This document shows positions 8,983 through 18,072 of a stretch of 64,000 bases of DNA, in pieces. A program made the translations under genes and the position numbers. Every line of letters starts with the position of its first letter. Position 1 is the first letter of the stretch. Under the pieces are notes generated by a model that saw nothing but the letters and a program-made list of their open reading frames with translations, searched no databases and was not told the DNA's origin. Source of the DNA: Akkermansia muciniphila (GTDB lineage Bacteria > Pseudomonadota > Gammaproteobacteria > Burkholderiales > Burkholderiaceae_C). The stretch covers positions 62,001-126,000 of the forward strand of contig CALQKH020000012.1 in NCBI GenBank assembly GCA_943331105.2, read 5' to 3'.

Positions 8983-8999
8983 TGATTGGATGGGGTGAC

Positions 9000-9087
9000 T
9001 GGCGGAAGCGGTGAGATTCGAACTCACGGACCCTTTCGAGTCGCCGGTTTTCAAGACCGGTGCAATCGACCACTCTGCCACGCTTCC
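9000..9087 (-). tRNA. tRNA-Ser (anticodon UGA)
   Basis: The minus strand folds into a tRNA with acceptor stem GGAAGCG/CGCTTCC, the CCA end encoded (9000-9002), a T-loop GTTCGAATC and an anticodon loop CTTGAAA giving anticodon UGA, which reads UCA serine codons. The long variable arm between anticodon and T stems is the class II form expected of tRNA-Ser. It has its own terminator downstream. Confidence 0.97.
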
Positions 9088-9156
9088 TTGGGAAGTAATT
9101 GTAGCGATTTAAACCCCTGGATTCGGGGGGCAAGGGCGTGACGTGTCAAAAGCCAT

Positions 9157-9816
9157 TCAGGCGCTGCCCAGCATGCCCCGTTTTTCAATGAAGGCCACCA
9201 CCTCGGCCAAGCCATCCAGCGTTTTCAGGTTGGTCATGACCCATGGACGGGTCTCGCGGTTAGGGCGCATGCGGTCGGTGTCAGTGCGCATCACTTCCAG
9301 ATCAGCGCCCACATGCGGGGCCAAGTCGGTCTTGTTGATCACGAACAAATCGCTTTTGGTGATGCCGGGGCCGCCCTTGCGTGGGATCTTCTCGCCTGCA
9401 GCCACGTCGATCACATAAATCGTGAGGTCGGAGAGTTCGGGGCTGAAGGTGGCGGCCAGGTTATCGCCGCCGCTTTCGATGAAGACCACATCGGCGTTCG
9501 GAAATTTTTCGAGCATGCGGTCAATTGCTTCGAGGTTGATGGACGCATCCTCGCGGATGGCCGTGTGCGGGCAGCCACCGGTTTCCACGCCCATGATGCG
9601 CTCGGCGGGCAGCGCGCCGCTCACCGTGAGCAAGCGCTGGTCTTCCTTGGTGTAGATGTCATTGGTGATGGCGATCAGGTCCCAGCGCTCGCGCATGTTT
9701 TTGCACAGCATCTCGAGCAAGGTGGTTTTGCCAGAGCCCACAGGCCCGCCAATGCCCACGCGAAGAGGCGGCAACTTGTGGGTACGATTTGGGATGTGGT
9801 GCAGTGCTGAATTCAT
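9157..9816 (-). CDS. ureG: Urease accessory GTPase UreG
   Basis: A 219-residue SIMIBI-class GTPase that powers nickel delivery to urease. The P-loop GPVGSGKTT lies near residues 24-32, followed by TNDIYTKED, the metal-binding CPH (ETGGCPHTA) and SGGDNLAA. The ATG at 9816 overlaps the ureF stop by 4 nt (ATGA), which fixes the start; the frame is open further upstream only as a chance extension. It is the last gene of the minus-strand urease operon. Confidence 0.96.
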   Translation of the reverse strand: MNSALHHIPNRTHKLPPLRVGIGGPVGSGKTTLLEMLCKNMRERWDLIAITNDIYTKEDQRLLTVSGALPAERIMGVETGGCPHTAIREDASINLEAIDRMLEKFPNADVVFIESGGDNLAATFSPELSDLTIYVIDVAAGEKIPRKGGPGITKSDLFVINKTDLAPHVGADLEVMRTDTDRMRPNRETRPWVMTNLKTLDGLAEVVAFIEKRGMLGSA

Positions 9817-10502
9817 GATCGGAAGATCCGGGAGTATTGGGTTTCGTGACGTGCTGACAAGATGGCCAGCATGGGATTGAAGGCTTGGCGGTCTTCGTCT
9901 CTCAAGTGCAAGGCGGTTTGCACCGCCTGCGGAATTTCGTGGGCCAGCCGTGCCAGCATGCGCTGCCCAGCGCTTTGGCCCAGAGGCACTGCCTTGAGCG
10001 CGGCTTGGGTCATGTTTTCGGCCCAGCCAAAGGCGCCCGCTTGCAGAGCCTGGTCCAGCGGGGCTTGCGCCAGAGACAAGGCCAGCGCCATGGTCAGCGG
10101 GTAGGTGGGTGGCAGTTGGGCGCAGCATTGCAGTTGTGCGTCGCTGGCTTGCTGCAGGTTGCGCAGCCAGTCGAGCAAGGACCGGCCCATTTGCTCGGCT
10201 TGCAAGCGCATTTCGGCGGTTTCTCGGGTGGCCATGACCCAGTCGTTGAGCGCTTGCAGGCGATGTGTGTCCATGACTTGCCAAGCGGGTATGGCTTGCG
10301 CCATGACGGCCATGTCGCCCCGCGATTGCGTCAGGTGCAGCTGGTCGACTACCCAGTCGGTAGCGCTGGCTTCGTGGTGCACCAGGCCTTGCTCAATGGC
10401 CGCTTCCAACCCTTCGGAATACGAGAAGCCGCCAATGGGCAGCGTAGGCGAGGCGAGCCAAATCAGTTGCAGCAGGGCCGAGGGCGCTGTTTCAGTGCTC
10501 AT
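9813..10502 (-). CDS. ureF: Urease accessory protein UreF
   Basis: A 229-residue UreF with the family opening [22 protein letters not shown](LE), here read as [16 protein letters not shown] near residues 14-30. UreF bridges UreD and UreG in the nickel-loading complex on apo-urease. The ATG at 10502 lies just inside the 3' end of ureE (11-nt overlap). A longer frame to 10664 exists, but it would code a low-complexity Thr/Gln/His stretch antisense-like to the ureE His tail, so it was not used. Confidence 0.9.
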   Translation of the reverse strand: MSTETAPSALLQLIWLASPTLPIGGFSYSEGLEAAIEQGLVHHEASATDWVVDQLHLTQSRGDMAVMAQAIPAWQVMDTHRLQALNDWVMATRETAEMRLQAEQMGRSLLDWLRNLQQASDAQLQCCAQLPPTYPLTMALALSLAQAPLDQALQAGAFGWAENMTQAALKAVPLGQSAGQRMLARLAHEIPQAVQTALHLRDEDRQAFNPMLAILSARHETQYSRIFRS

Positions 10503-11118
10503 GACCGCAGCCGGGGCCGTGCACATGCGGTTCAGCAGGGGCTGCACGGACTGGGATGGCGATGCGCTTGCCTGGCGGTGTTGCTGCCGGTGCTGCTTGT
10601 TCGTGGCTGTGTCCATGTTCGTGACTGTGTCCATGCCCATGTGCAGCAGCGCCATGGTCGCCATAAGCCCCGTTTTCGGGCTCGAAGGATTCAGACACCT
10701 CGATCACCGTCATGTGCATGGCGCGCAGCATGTCGGCCAGCACATGGTCGGGCTCGATCTTGAGGTGGTCGGGTTGCAGCTCAATCGGCACATGGCGGTT
10801 GCCCAGGTGGTAAGCAGAACGCGTCAGGTCAAAGGGCGAGCCGTGCTCAGCGCAAGCGGTGATGCGCAGCACGGCCTGCGACGCGGCTGCCACCCGCACC
10901 AGCGAGCCGTCTTCGGCCACCAACACATCGCCGCCGCGCACCACGGCGCCACGGGGCAAGAACACACCCAAAGTGCGGCCTTGGCTGTCGGTGGCGTCAA
11001 AGCGGCTTTTTTGGCGGGTGTCCCAGTCAAGGGTGATGCTGCTGGCGCGTTGGATCAGCACACGGGCCAGACCGCGGCCTTGCGGCATGAGTTTGGAGCA
11101 AATGAGCAGAGCGGACAT
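10492..11118 (-). CDS. ureE: Urease accessory nickel metallochaperone UreE, His-rich tail
   Basis: A 208-residue UreE. The N-terminal peptide-binding domain carries [14 protein letters not shown] and [14 protein letters not shown] segments; the C-terminal metal domain has YHLGNRHVP and [10 protein letters not shown] long histidine tail ([14 protein letters not shown] near residues 160-173, and [11 protein letters not shown] at the end) would bind several nickel ions for storage or delivery. It starts 6 nt after the ureC stop. Confidence 0.95.
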   Translation of the reverse strand: MSALLICSKLMPQGRGLARVLIQRASSITLDWDTRQKSRFDATDSQGRTLGVFLPRGAVVRGGDVLVAEDGSLVRVAAASQAVLRITACAEHGSPFDLTRSAYHLGNRHVPIELQPDHLKIEPDHVLADMLRAMHMTVIEVSESFEPENGAYGDHGAAAHGHGHSHEHGHSHEQAAPAATPPGKRIAIPVRAAPAEPHVHGPGCGHEH

Positions 11119-11124
11119 GGGCCT

Positions 11125-12843
11125 TTAGAACAAAAAGTAGCGTTGGGTCATGGGCAGGCTGGTGGCGGGCTCGCACACCAGCAGCTGCCCGTCGGCACGC
11201 ACCGCATAGGTTTGGGGGTCCACCTCCATGTGGGGCAAGTAGGCATTGTGGACCATGTCTTGCTTGCGAATGCCCCGAATGTTGTGCGCCACAGACAACG
11301 GTTTTCTCAGGCCGAAACGCTGGTCAATGCCGGCTTGCCAACCTGCCTGCGACACAAAGGTCAGGGCATTGCGCGTGAGCGCGCCGCCAAAGCTGCCAAA
11401 CATGGGGCGGTAGTGCACCGGCTGGGGTGTGGGGATGGAGGCATTGGGGTCACCCATGGCTGCCAGCGCAATGAAACCACCCTTGATCACCAGCGATGGC
11501 TTGACGCCAAAAAAGGCCGGTTTCCAGATCACCAGGTCGGCCCATTTGCCCACTTCGATGCTGCCCACATCGTGGCTGATGCCGTGGGCAATCGCGGGGT
11601 TGATGGTGTATTTGGCAATGTAGCGCTTGACGCGGGCGTTGTCGTGGCGATCGGTGTCGCCTGGCAGGCTGCCGCGCTGCTGTTTCATTTTGTGTGCGGT
11701 CTGCCAAGTGCGGATGATGACTTCGCCCACCCGCCCCATGGCTTGGCTGTCGCTGCTCATCATGCTGATGGCGCCCAGGTCGTGCAGGATGTCTTCGGCC
11801 GCAATGGTTTCTTTGCGAATGCGGCTTTCGGCAAAAGCCAGGTCTTCGGCAATTGCCGGATCCAGGTGGTGGCAGACCATCAGCATGTCCACATGCTCAT
11901 CCAGCGTGTTGTGGGTGAAGGGCATGGTCGGGTTGGTCGAGCTGGGCAAAAAGTTCGCCTGGCCCACCACCTTCAAGATGTCGGGTGCGTGACCGCCGCC
12001 TGCGCCCTCGGTGTGAAAGGCGCACAGGCCCCGGCCACGGGCCGCTTCGATGGTGTTTTCGACATAACCCGATTCATTGAGCGTGTCCGAATGCAGGGCC
12101 ACCTGAATGTCCGTCTCGTCGGCCACGTCCAGGCAATTGCTGATGGCCGATGGGGTGCTGCCCCAGTCTTCGTGCAGCTTCATGCCAATCACACCTGCGT
12201 TGATTTGCTCGTGCAAGGCGGCAGGCAGACTGGCGTTTCCTTTGCCAAAGAAACCCAGGTTCATTGGAAAGGCGTCGGCCGCTTGCAGCATGCGCTCGAT
12301 GTTGAAGGGGCCAGGTGTGCAGGTGGTCGCAAAGGTGCCGGTGGCCGGGCCCGTGCCGCCGCCCATCATGGTGGTCACGCCGCTGGTCAAGGCCTCGTGG
12401 ATTTGCTGGGGGCAGATGAAGTGGATGTGGCAGTCGATGCCGCCTGCGGTGACGATCAGGCCTTCGCAGCTGATGATCTCGGTGCCGGGGCCAATGATGA
12501 TGTCCACGCCCGGTTGTGTGTCGGGGTTGCCTGCTTTGCCGATGGCCGCGATGCGGTTGCCTTTGAGGCCAATGTCGGCTTTGACGATACCCCAATGCTC
12601 AATGATGAGGGCGTTGGTGAGCACGCAGTCCATGGCGCCTTCAGCGTTGGTGCGCTGTGACTGCGCCATGCCATCGCGGATGGTTTTGCCGCCACCGAAC
12701 TTGACCTCTTCACCGTAGCCACCGGCTTGCAAGGTGAAGTCTTTCTCCACTTCAATCACCAGAGCCGTGTCGGCCAGGCGCACGCGATCGCCCACAGTAG
12801 GACCAAAGGTTTCGGCATAAGCGCGTTTGTCAATGTGGGCCAT
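11125..12843 (-). CDS. ureC: Urease subunit alpha (catalytic)
   Basis: A 572-residue catalytic subunit that hydrolyses urea to ammonia and carbamate. All active-site residues are present: nickel ligands H139 and H141 (CHIH), H251 and H277, bridging carbamylated K222 (MKLHEDWG), D365, and the flap CHH at 324-326 with C324 and catalytic H325. The length is the bacterial standard. It lies 1 nt downstream of ureB and 6 nt upstream of ureE. Confidence 0.98.
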   Translation of the reverse strand: MAHIDKRAYAETFGPTVGDRVRLADTALVIEVEKDFTLQAGGYGEEVKFGGGKTIRDGMAQSQRTNAEGAMDCVLTNALIIEHWGIVKADIGLKGNRIAAIGKAGNPDTQPGVDIIIGPGTEIISCEGLIVTAGGIDCHIHFICPQQIHEALTSGVTTMMGGGTGPATGTFATTCTPGPFNIERMLQAADAFPMNLGFFGKGNASLPAALHEQINAGVIGMKLHEDWGSTPSAISNCLDVADETDIQVALHSDTLNESGYVENTIEAARGRGLCAFHTEGAGGGHAPDILKVVGQANFLPSSTNPTMPFTHNTLDEHVDMLMVCHHLDPAIAEDLAFAESRIRKETIAAEDILHDLGAISMMSSDSQAMGRVGEVIIRTWQTAHKMKQQRGSLPGDTDRHDNARVKRYIAKYTINPAIAHGISHDVGSIEVGKWADLVIWKPAFFGVKPSLVIKGGFIALAAMGDPNASIPTPQPVHYRPMFGSFGGALTRNALTFVSQAGWQAGIDQRFGLRKPLSVAHNIRGIRKQDMVHNAYLPHMEVDPQTYAVRADGQLLVCEPATSLPMTQRYFLF

Positions 12844-12844
12844 G

Positions 12845-13174
12845 TCAGTTGCCTTGTGTTTTGTGCGCGTCGAGTGCGCCTTGGGTCAGACCCCGAAAGC
12901 CGAACACCTTGCGATCGCCCGCATAGTCCACCAGCTCCACCGTGCGTTGCTGGCCCGGCTCAAAGCGCACGGCCATGCCCGATGCGATGTTCAGGCGCAT
13001 GCCTTGTGCGGCGCTGCGGTCAAAGCGCAAGCCCGCATTGGTCTCGGCAAAGTGGTAATGCGAGCCCACCTGAATCGGACGGTCGCTTGCGTTTTGCACC
13101 ACCAGGGTGCAGGTGCGGCGGCCCACATTCAGGGCGTGTTGGCCGGGGTCAATCAGAAATTCACCAGGGATCAT
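12845..13174 (-). CDS. ureB: Urease subunit beta
   Basis: A 109-residue beta subunit beginning [11 protein letters not shown], with [21 protein letters not shown] and the [11 protein letters not shown] segment. It forms the (alpha-beta-gamma)3 urease with UreC and UreA. It is followed by ureC after 1 nt. Confidence 0.97.
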   Translation of the reverse strand: MIPGEFLIDPGQHALNVGRRTCTLVVQNASDRPIQVGSHYHFAETNAGLRFDRSAAQGMRLNIASGMAVRFEPGQQRTVELVDYAGDRKVFGFRGLTQGALDAHKTQGN

Positions 13175-13183
13175 GGGGCGACC

Positions 13184-13363
13184 TCACTTGCGGCGGCCGA
13201 TGACCCAGGCGCCCAATGCCAAGGCAATGACGACCGCAAACCCCAGGACGTCGGTGGCGTGCCAATGGCTGCCCCACAGGCCATGCCCTTCGTGTGCCCA
13301 GACGGGGGCATGCAGGCCGGCGAGCGCCAAGGCGGTAGTGACAGAGGATGCAAAGGTTTTCAT
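13184..13363 (-). CDS. Small His-rich membrane protein between ureA and ureB
   Basis: A 59-residue protein with a signal peptide (MKTFASSVTTALALAGLHAP, cleavage near VWA-HE), then a histidine-rich segment HEGHGLWGSHWHATD and one transmembrane helix (VLGFAVVIALALGAWVIG) ending in GRRK. The AHEGHG start resembles the N-terminus of HupE/UreJ nickel permeases, but the rest of that six-helix family is absent. Inference: a periplasm-facing metal-binding membrane peptide linked to nickel supply for urease. It lies 9 nt before ureB and 17 nt after ureA. Confidence 0.7.
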   Translation of the reverse strand: MKTFASSVTTALALAGLHAPVWAHEGHGLWGSHWHATDVLGFAVVIALALGAWVIGRRK

Positions 13364-13380
13364 GTTCGGGCTCTCTCGTT

Positions 13381-13683
13381 TCAAACAATGGGTTGGTGCA
13401 CGGTGACCAATTTGGTGCCATCGGGAAAGGTGGCTTCGATCTGGATGTCGGGAATCATCTCGGCGATGCCGTCCATCACATCGGCACGGGTCAACACCGT
13501 GCGGCCCTCGCTCATCAGCTGGGCCACGGTTTTGCCATCGCGTGCGCCTTCCATGACGGCAGCGCTGATCAGGGCGATGGCTTCGGGGTAGTTCAGCTTC
13601 AGTCCTCTTGCCTTGCGCCGCTCGGCCAGGAGGGCGGCAGTGAAGATCAACAGCTTGTCTTTTTCGCGAGGAGTCAGTTCCAT
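13381..13683 (-). CDS. ureA: Urease subunit gamma
   Basis: A 100-residue gamma subunit beginning [12 protein letters not shown], with the conserved [12 protein letters not shown] and [14 protein letters not shown] segments. It is the first gene of the urease operon. A sigma-54 type promoter lies 45 nt upstream of its start. Confidence 0.97.
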   Translation of the reverse strand: MELTPREKDKLLIFTAALLAERRKARGLKLNYPEAIALISAAVMEGARDGKTVAQLMSEGRTVLTRADVMDGIAEMIPDIQIEATFPDGTKLVTVHQPIV

Positions 13684-13728
13684 ATTGGTGCGTGGTGAGC
13701 GTCTTGGTGCATTGAATGACTTGAATCA

Positions 13729-13744
13729 AGCAAATTACGTGCCC
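13729..13744 (-). promoter_or_regulatory. Sigma-54 type promoter for ureA
   Basis: The minus strand reads GGGCAC-N5-TTGCT, one mismatch from the -24/-12 consensus TGGCAC-N5-TTGC[A/T]. It is 45 nt upstream of the ureA start codon and pairs with the promoter of urtA on the other strand. Confidence 0.65.
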
Positions 13745-13805
13745 TTTATAGGGGCTTTGAAAAATCCCCTTAGAAACATGCGGTTTTCAGGGTTCTCCCT
13801 AGGGT

Positions 13806-13821
13806 TGGCACGGTGATTGCA
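13806..13821 (+). promoter_or_regulatory. Sigma-54 type promoter for urtA
   Basis: The sequence is TGGCAC-N5-TTGCA, a perfect match to the -24/-12 consensus. It is 66 nt upstream of the urtA start codon. Sigma-54 promoters of nitrogen genes are normally activated by NtrC; no clean NtrC palindrome was identified, although GGTGC half-sites occur at about 13685-13710. Confidence 0.8.
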
Positions 13822-13887
13822 ATTGAAGGTGAGCGCTGTTTTTCGGTGCGTGTTTGAACAACCTTCTTTCCTGATTGGAGTGATCTC

Positions 13888-15168
13888 ATGATGAATCGAC
13901 GTGGCAACCTCAAAGCCCTTGCAACTGCCGCCGCCATCGCAGCGGGCAGCTTGACCTTTGCACAACATGTCCAGGCCCAAGCCGGCAACACCATCAAAGT
14001 CGGCGTGCTGCACAGCTTGTCGGGCACCATGGCGATTTCCGAGACCGTGCTCAAAGACACCGTGCTCATGGCCATCGACGAGATCAACGCCAAGGGCGGC
14101 GTGCTGGGCAAAAAACTCGAGCCCGTGATCGTGGACCCCGCTTCCAACTGGCCTTTGTTCGCCGAGAAAACCAAGCAACTGCTCGGTCAAGACAAGGTCT
14201 CGGTCATCTTCGGTTGCTGGACTTCGGTGTCGCGCAAATCGGTGTTGCCGGTGGTCGAAGAAATGAACGGCTTGCTGTTCTATCCCGTGCAATACGAAGG
14301 TGAAGAGCTGTCCAAAAACGTGTTCTACACCGGCGCTGCGCCCAACCAGCAGGCGATTCCTGCGGTGGACTATTTGATGAGCAAAGACGGCGGCGGCGCC
14401 AAGCGCTGGGTCTTGCTGGGCACCGACTATGTGTACCCCCGCACCACCAACAAAATTTTGCGCGCCTACCTCAAAAGCAAGGGCGTCAAAGACAGCGACA
14501 TCGACGAGAAATACACCCCGTTTGGCCACAGCGATTACCAAACCATCGTGGCCGACATCAAAAAGTTTTCAGCCGGTGGCAAGACCGCAGTGGTGTCCAC
14601 CATCAATGGCGACTCCAACGTCCCTTTCTACAAAGAACTGGGCAACGCGGGCCTGAAGGCCAAAGACGTGCCTGTGGTCGCTTTCTCGGTGGGTGAGGAA
14701 GAGCTGCGCGGCGTGGACACCAAGCCTTTGGTGGGTCACCTGGCCGCTTGGAACTACTTCATGAGCATCAAGAACCCGGCCAACGACGAGTTCACCAAGA
14801 AGTGGGCGGCTTATGCCAAGGCCAAAAACATCGCTGGTCACAAAGACAAGCCGCTCACCAACGACCCGATGGAAGCCACTTACATCGGCATCAACATGTG
14901 GAAGCAAGCGGTTGAAAAAGCCAAGTCGACCGACACCGACAAAGTGATTGCGGCCATGGCCGGTCAAACCTTCAAAGCGCCCAGCGGCATCGTGAGCAAG
15001 ATGGACGAGAAAAACCACCACCTGCACAAGTCGGTGTTCATCGGCGAGATCAAAGCCGACGGCCAGTTCAATGTGGTCTGGAAGACACCCGGCCCCGTCA
15101 AAGCCAAGCCATGGAGCCCTTACATCCCGGGCAACGACAAGAAGCCCGACGAGCCTGCCAAGAAGTGA
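13888..15168 (+). CDS. urtA: Urea ABC transporter substrate-binding protein
   Basis: A 426-residue periplasmic binding protein of the UrtA/FmdD class. The signal peptide has a twin Arg (NRRGNLK) followed by a hydrophobic stretch and cleavage near VQAQA, so Tat export is possible. Mature motifs include VGVLHSLSGTMAISE and the FGCWTSVSRKSVLPV and LLFYPVQYEGEE segments that typify urea-binding UrtA. It heads urtABCDE and has a sigma-54 promoter. GGAG stands 7 nt before the ATG. Confidence 0.96.
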   Translation: MMNRRGNLKALATAAAIAAGSLTFAQHVQAQAGNTIKVGVLHSLSGTMAISETVLKDTVLMAIDEINAKGGVLGKKLEPVIVDPASNWPLFAEKTKQLLGQDKVSVIFGCWTSVSRKSVLPVVEEMNGLLFYPVQYEGEELSKNVFYTGAAPNQQAIPAVDYLMSKDGGGAKRWVLLGTDYVYPRTTNKILRAYLKSKGVKDSDIDEKYTPFGHSDYQTIVADIKKFSAGGKTAVVSTINGDSNVPFYKELGNAGLKAKDVPVVAFSVGEEELRGVDTKPLVGHLAAWNYFMSIKNPANDEFTKKWAAYAKAKNIAGHKDKPLTNDPMEATYIGINMWKQAVEKAKSTDTDKVIAAMAGQTFKAPSGIVSKMDEKNHHLHKSVFIGEIKADGQFNVVWKTPGPVKAKPWSPYIPGNDKKPDEPAKK

Positions 15169-15184
15169 TGGCTTGAAAGCGTGA

Positions 15185-15216
15185 ATGTTTGTCGGAGCTC
15201 AAGCTCCGACAAACAT
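15185..15216 (+). promoter_or_regulatory. Perfect 15-bp hairpin between urtA and urtB
   Basis: Two exact inverted 15-nt arms, 15185-15199 and 15202-15216, are separated by two bases (CA). No U-run follows, so it is more likely an mRNA 3'-end stabiliser or partial attenuator than a full terminator. It begins 16 nt after the urtA stop and would raise the ratio of binding protein to permease. Confidence 0.75.
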
Positions 15217-15310
15217 GATTTTCAAGGAGGTCGGTGGCTTTTCTCCGACTGACGCGTTTGTGGGCGTTGAATCTGTGAGCCAAGCTGGGTCAGACTCAGA
15301 GAAGAGCAAG

Positions 15311-16894
15311 ATGAAAAGATGGATGTTGAAAGCGGCGTGGATCGCCAGCGCCTTGTGGGGTCTGACGGCCGCACAAGCCCTGACGATGGACGAAGCCAAA
15401 CGTATGGCCGTGGGCGACAGCGATGCCCGTGTGGAGGCCATCTCTCAAGCGGTGGCCCAAGGCAGCGACAAAACCGCCGCCTATTTGCAAGCGCTGGCCG
15501 ATGACGTGGTCAAGATGGCGGGCGATCAAGTGATCGTGGTGCGCGACGGGCAAGGCCTGGACCCCGTCACCGGGCAAGCGGTTGCTGTGCCCCCCGATGC
15601 CGAAGATGTGATGCTGAACAACCGCCTGCGTGGTGAGATCGACACGGCCCTGGCGGCCCTGAAGTTGTTCAGCCCCGATGTGAAGCTGCGCAGGCAAGCG
15701 GCCTTGGCCCTGCTCAAAGAACCCGATGCCAGCCGCGCCGCACTGCTCGACAAAGCTTTGAAGGCTGAAAAAGACCTCACGGTGCAAAGCCTGGTGCGCC
15801 AAGCCCGCGCAGCGGCCCTGTTGAACAGCGAGGTTGCGAATGACCGATTGGGGGCAGCCCGCGAGTTGGCGGGCAGCAAACAACCCGAGACCCTGCTGCT
15901 GCTGAACCAGCAACTGACCCAAGAGCAAGACCCTGCGGTCAAAAAACAAATTCAGTCGGCTTTGACCCAAGTGCAAGACAGCCTGCGCTGGGGCGAGCGC
16001 TTGGGGGCCATGTTCACCGGGCTCAGCTTGGGCTCGATCTTGTTGTTGGTGGCGCTGGGCCTGGCCATCACCTATGGCCTGATGGGCGTCATCAACATGG
16101 CGCATGGCGAGTTGATGATGATCGGCGCCTATGCCACCTATGTGGTGCAGGCGCTGTTTCGCGAGCATTGGCCGGACGTGTTTGACGCCTACCTGTTTGT
16201 GGCGATGCCGGTGGCCTTCCTCTCAGCCGCCTTGGTGGGCGCGGTGATGGAGCGCACGGTGCTGCGGCATTTGTATGGTCGCCCGCTAGAGACCTTGCTG
16301 GCCACTTGGGGCATCAGCCTGGTGCTGATGCAAGGCGTGCGCAGCCTGTTTGGCGCGCAAAACGTGGGCGTTGAAAACCCCTCGTGGATGAGCGGCTCGC
16401 TGCAGCTGCTGCCCAATTTGCAGCTGCCCTGGAACCGGGTGCTGATCATCGTGTTTGCGCTGGCGGTGTTGGTCGGGGTGGCGCTTTTGATCGGCAAAAC
16501 CCGGCTGGGCTTGTTTGTGCGCGGCGTCACGCAAAACCGGCCCATGGCCTCGTGCATGGGCGTGAACACAGCGCGCATCGACACCTATGCCTTTGCATTG
16601 GGTTCGGGCATTGCGGGCCTGGCGGGTTGTGCGCTCAGTCAGGTGGGCAATGTGGGGCCCGATCTGGGCCAAAGCTACATCGTGGACGCGTTCATGGTGG
16701 TGGTGCTCGGCGGTGTGGGTCAGCTGGCAGGCACGGTGTATGCAGCGCTGGGCCTGGGCCTGGTCAACAAGTTGCTGGAAGGCTGGACGGGCGCGGTGCT
16801 CGCCAAGATTGCCGTGCTGGTGTTCATCATCATCTTCATCCAGAAGCGGCCGCAGGGCATCTTCGCGATGAAGGGTCGTAGCGCTGAAGCGTGA
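15311..16894 (+). CDS. urtB: Urea ABC transporter permease UrtB
   Basis: A 527-residue LivH-type permease with the long periplasmic extension that is normal for UrtB. It has a signal-like first helix (WMLKAAWIASALWGLTAAQA), then about 200 soluble residues with HEAT-like repeats, then eight or so transmembrane helices from about residue 235, with GLAITYGLMGVINMAHGE and the VVLGGVGQLAGTV transport motif. The ATG at 15311 follows AGAG at a usable spacing; the open frame upstream to 15185 runs through the hairpin and is not expected to be coding. Confidence 0.93.
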   Translation: MKRWMLKAAWIASALWGLTAAQALTMDEAKRMAVGDSDARVEAISQAVAQGSDKTAAYLQALADDVVKMAGDQVIVVRDGQGLDPVTGQAVAVPPDAEDVMLNNRLRGEIDTALAALKLFSPDVKLRRQAALALLKEPDASRAALLDKALKAEKDLTVQSLVRQARAAALLNSEVANDRLGAARELAGSKQPETLLLLNQQLTQEQDPAVKKQIQSALTQVQDSLRWGERLGAMFTGLSLGSILLLVALGLAITYGLMGVINMAHGELMMIGAYATYVVQALFREHWPDVFDAYLFVAMPVAFLSAALVGAVMERTVLRHLYGRPLETLLATWGISLVLMQGVRSLFGAQNVGVENPSWMSGSLQLLPNLQLPWNRVLIIVFALAVLVGVALLIGKTRLGLFVRGVTQNRPMASCMGVNTARIDTYAFALGSGIAGLAGCALSQVGNVGPDLGQSYIVDAFMVVVLGGVGQLAGTVYAALGLGLVNKLLEGWTGAVLAKIAVLVFIIIFIQKRPQGIFAMKGRSAEA

Positions 16895-16908
16895 AGAGGA
16901 CCATGAAC

Positions 16909-18072
16909 ATGAAAAAATTTGAACTCCCCATCCCCGCGCCTTTGATGGGGCGCCAAGCCTGGTCGGCGTTTTTATTGGCGCTGATTGTGGTCGGCGTGCT
17001 GGCCCCGGTCTTCAACTTGTGGGTGCCCGAGAGCAGCGCCTTTCATTTGAGCGACTACGCCATCGCCTTGATCGGCAAGATCATGTGCTACGCCATCTGC
17101 GCGCTGGCCATGGACTTGATCTGGGGCTACACCGGCATCCTGTCCTTGGGCCATGGTTTGTTCTTCGCCTTGGGAGGCTACGTCATGGGCATGTACCTCA
17201 TGCGCCAGATCGGCCAAGACGGCAATTACAAAAGCGATTTGCCCGACTTCATGGTGTTTCTCGATTGGAAAGAACTGCCTTGGCACTGGATGCTGTCGGA
17301 CAGCTTTGTGGCCACGCTGGCGCTGGTGGTGTTGGTGCCGGGTGTGATCGCTTTTGTGTTTGGCTACTTTGCCTTTCGCTCGCGCATCAAGGGCGTGTAT
17401 TTTTCCATCATCACCCAGGCCCTGACCTATGCGGCCATGCTCTTGTTTTTCCGCAACGAAACCGGGCTGGGCGGCAACAACGGCTTTACCGACTTCAAAC
17501 GCATTCTCGATTTGCCCATTGCCACACCCGGCACGCGCATGACGCTGTTTGTCATCACTGGCCTGACCTTATTGGGTTTTTATCTGTTCTCACGCTGGCT
17601 GGTGGGCAGCAAGTACGGACGCGTGTTGATGGCGATTCGTGATGCCGAAACCCGGGTCATGTTCTCAGGCTATTCGCCGCTGCCCTACAAGCTCAGCATC
17701 TGGGTCATCTCGGCCGTCATGTGCGGCATTGCCGGGGCTTTGTACGTACCGCAAGTGGGCATCATCAACCCCGGCGAGATGAGCGCGGCCAACTCGATCG
17801 AGATCGCGGTGTGGGCGGCGGTGGGCGGGCGCGGCACTTTGATCGGCCCCATCGTCGGGGCGTTTTTGGTCAATGGGGCCAAGAGCTGGCTCACGGTGAG
17901 TGCGCCTGAGTTTTGGCTGTACTTTTTGGGTGCGCTGTTCATTGGCGTGACCTTGTACATGCCCCAAGGCGTGGTGGGCCTGGTGCGTAAAGTTTGGCGC
18001 AAACGCGAGACCGCGCAAATGCCCACAGAACCCGTGTCGGACGCCCAGGGTCATAAAGGCGGTGCCGCATGA
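16909..18072 (+). CDS. urtC: Urea ABC transporter permease UrtC
   Basis: A 387-residue LivM-type permease with about ten transmembrane helices and the DLIWGYTGILSLGHGLFFA segment near the N-terminus. GTLIGPIVGAFLVNGAKSW lies in the C-terminal half. Start choice: GTG at 16891, ATG at 16903 and ATG at 16909 are in frame; the SD AGAGGA at 16895-16900 is correctly spaced only for 16909. Its end overlaps the start of urtD by 4 nt. Confidence 0.93.
   Translation: MKKFELPIPAPLMGRQAWSAFLLALIVVGVLAPVFNLWVPESSAFHLSDYAIALIGKIMCYAICALAMDLIWGYTGILSLGHGLFFALGGYVMGMYLMRQIGQDGNYKSDLPDFMVFLDWKELPWHWMLSDSFVATLALVVLVPGVIAFVFGYFAFRSRIKGVYFSIITQALTYAAMLLFFRNETGLGGNNGFTDFKRILDLPIATPGTRMTLFVITGLTLLGFYLFSRWLVGSKYGRVLMAIRDAETRVMFSGYSPLPYKLSIWVISAVMCGIAGALYVPQVGIINPGEMSAANSIEIAVWAAVGGRGTLIGPIVGAFLVNGAKSWLTVSAPEFWLYFLGALFIGVTLYMPQGVVGLVRKVWRKRETAQMPTEPVSDAQGHKGGAA

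Noticed and set aside
10105..12660. Very long open frame (851 codons) on the plus strand, antisense to ureE, ureF and ureC.
   Set aside because: It lies opposite genes with full family motifs and active-site residues; its own translation is low-complexity and has no family features. G/C-rich third positions make such antisense frames common.
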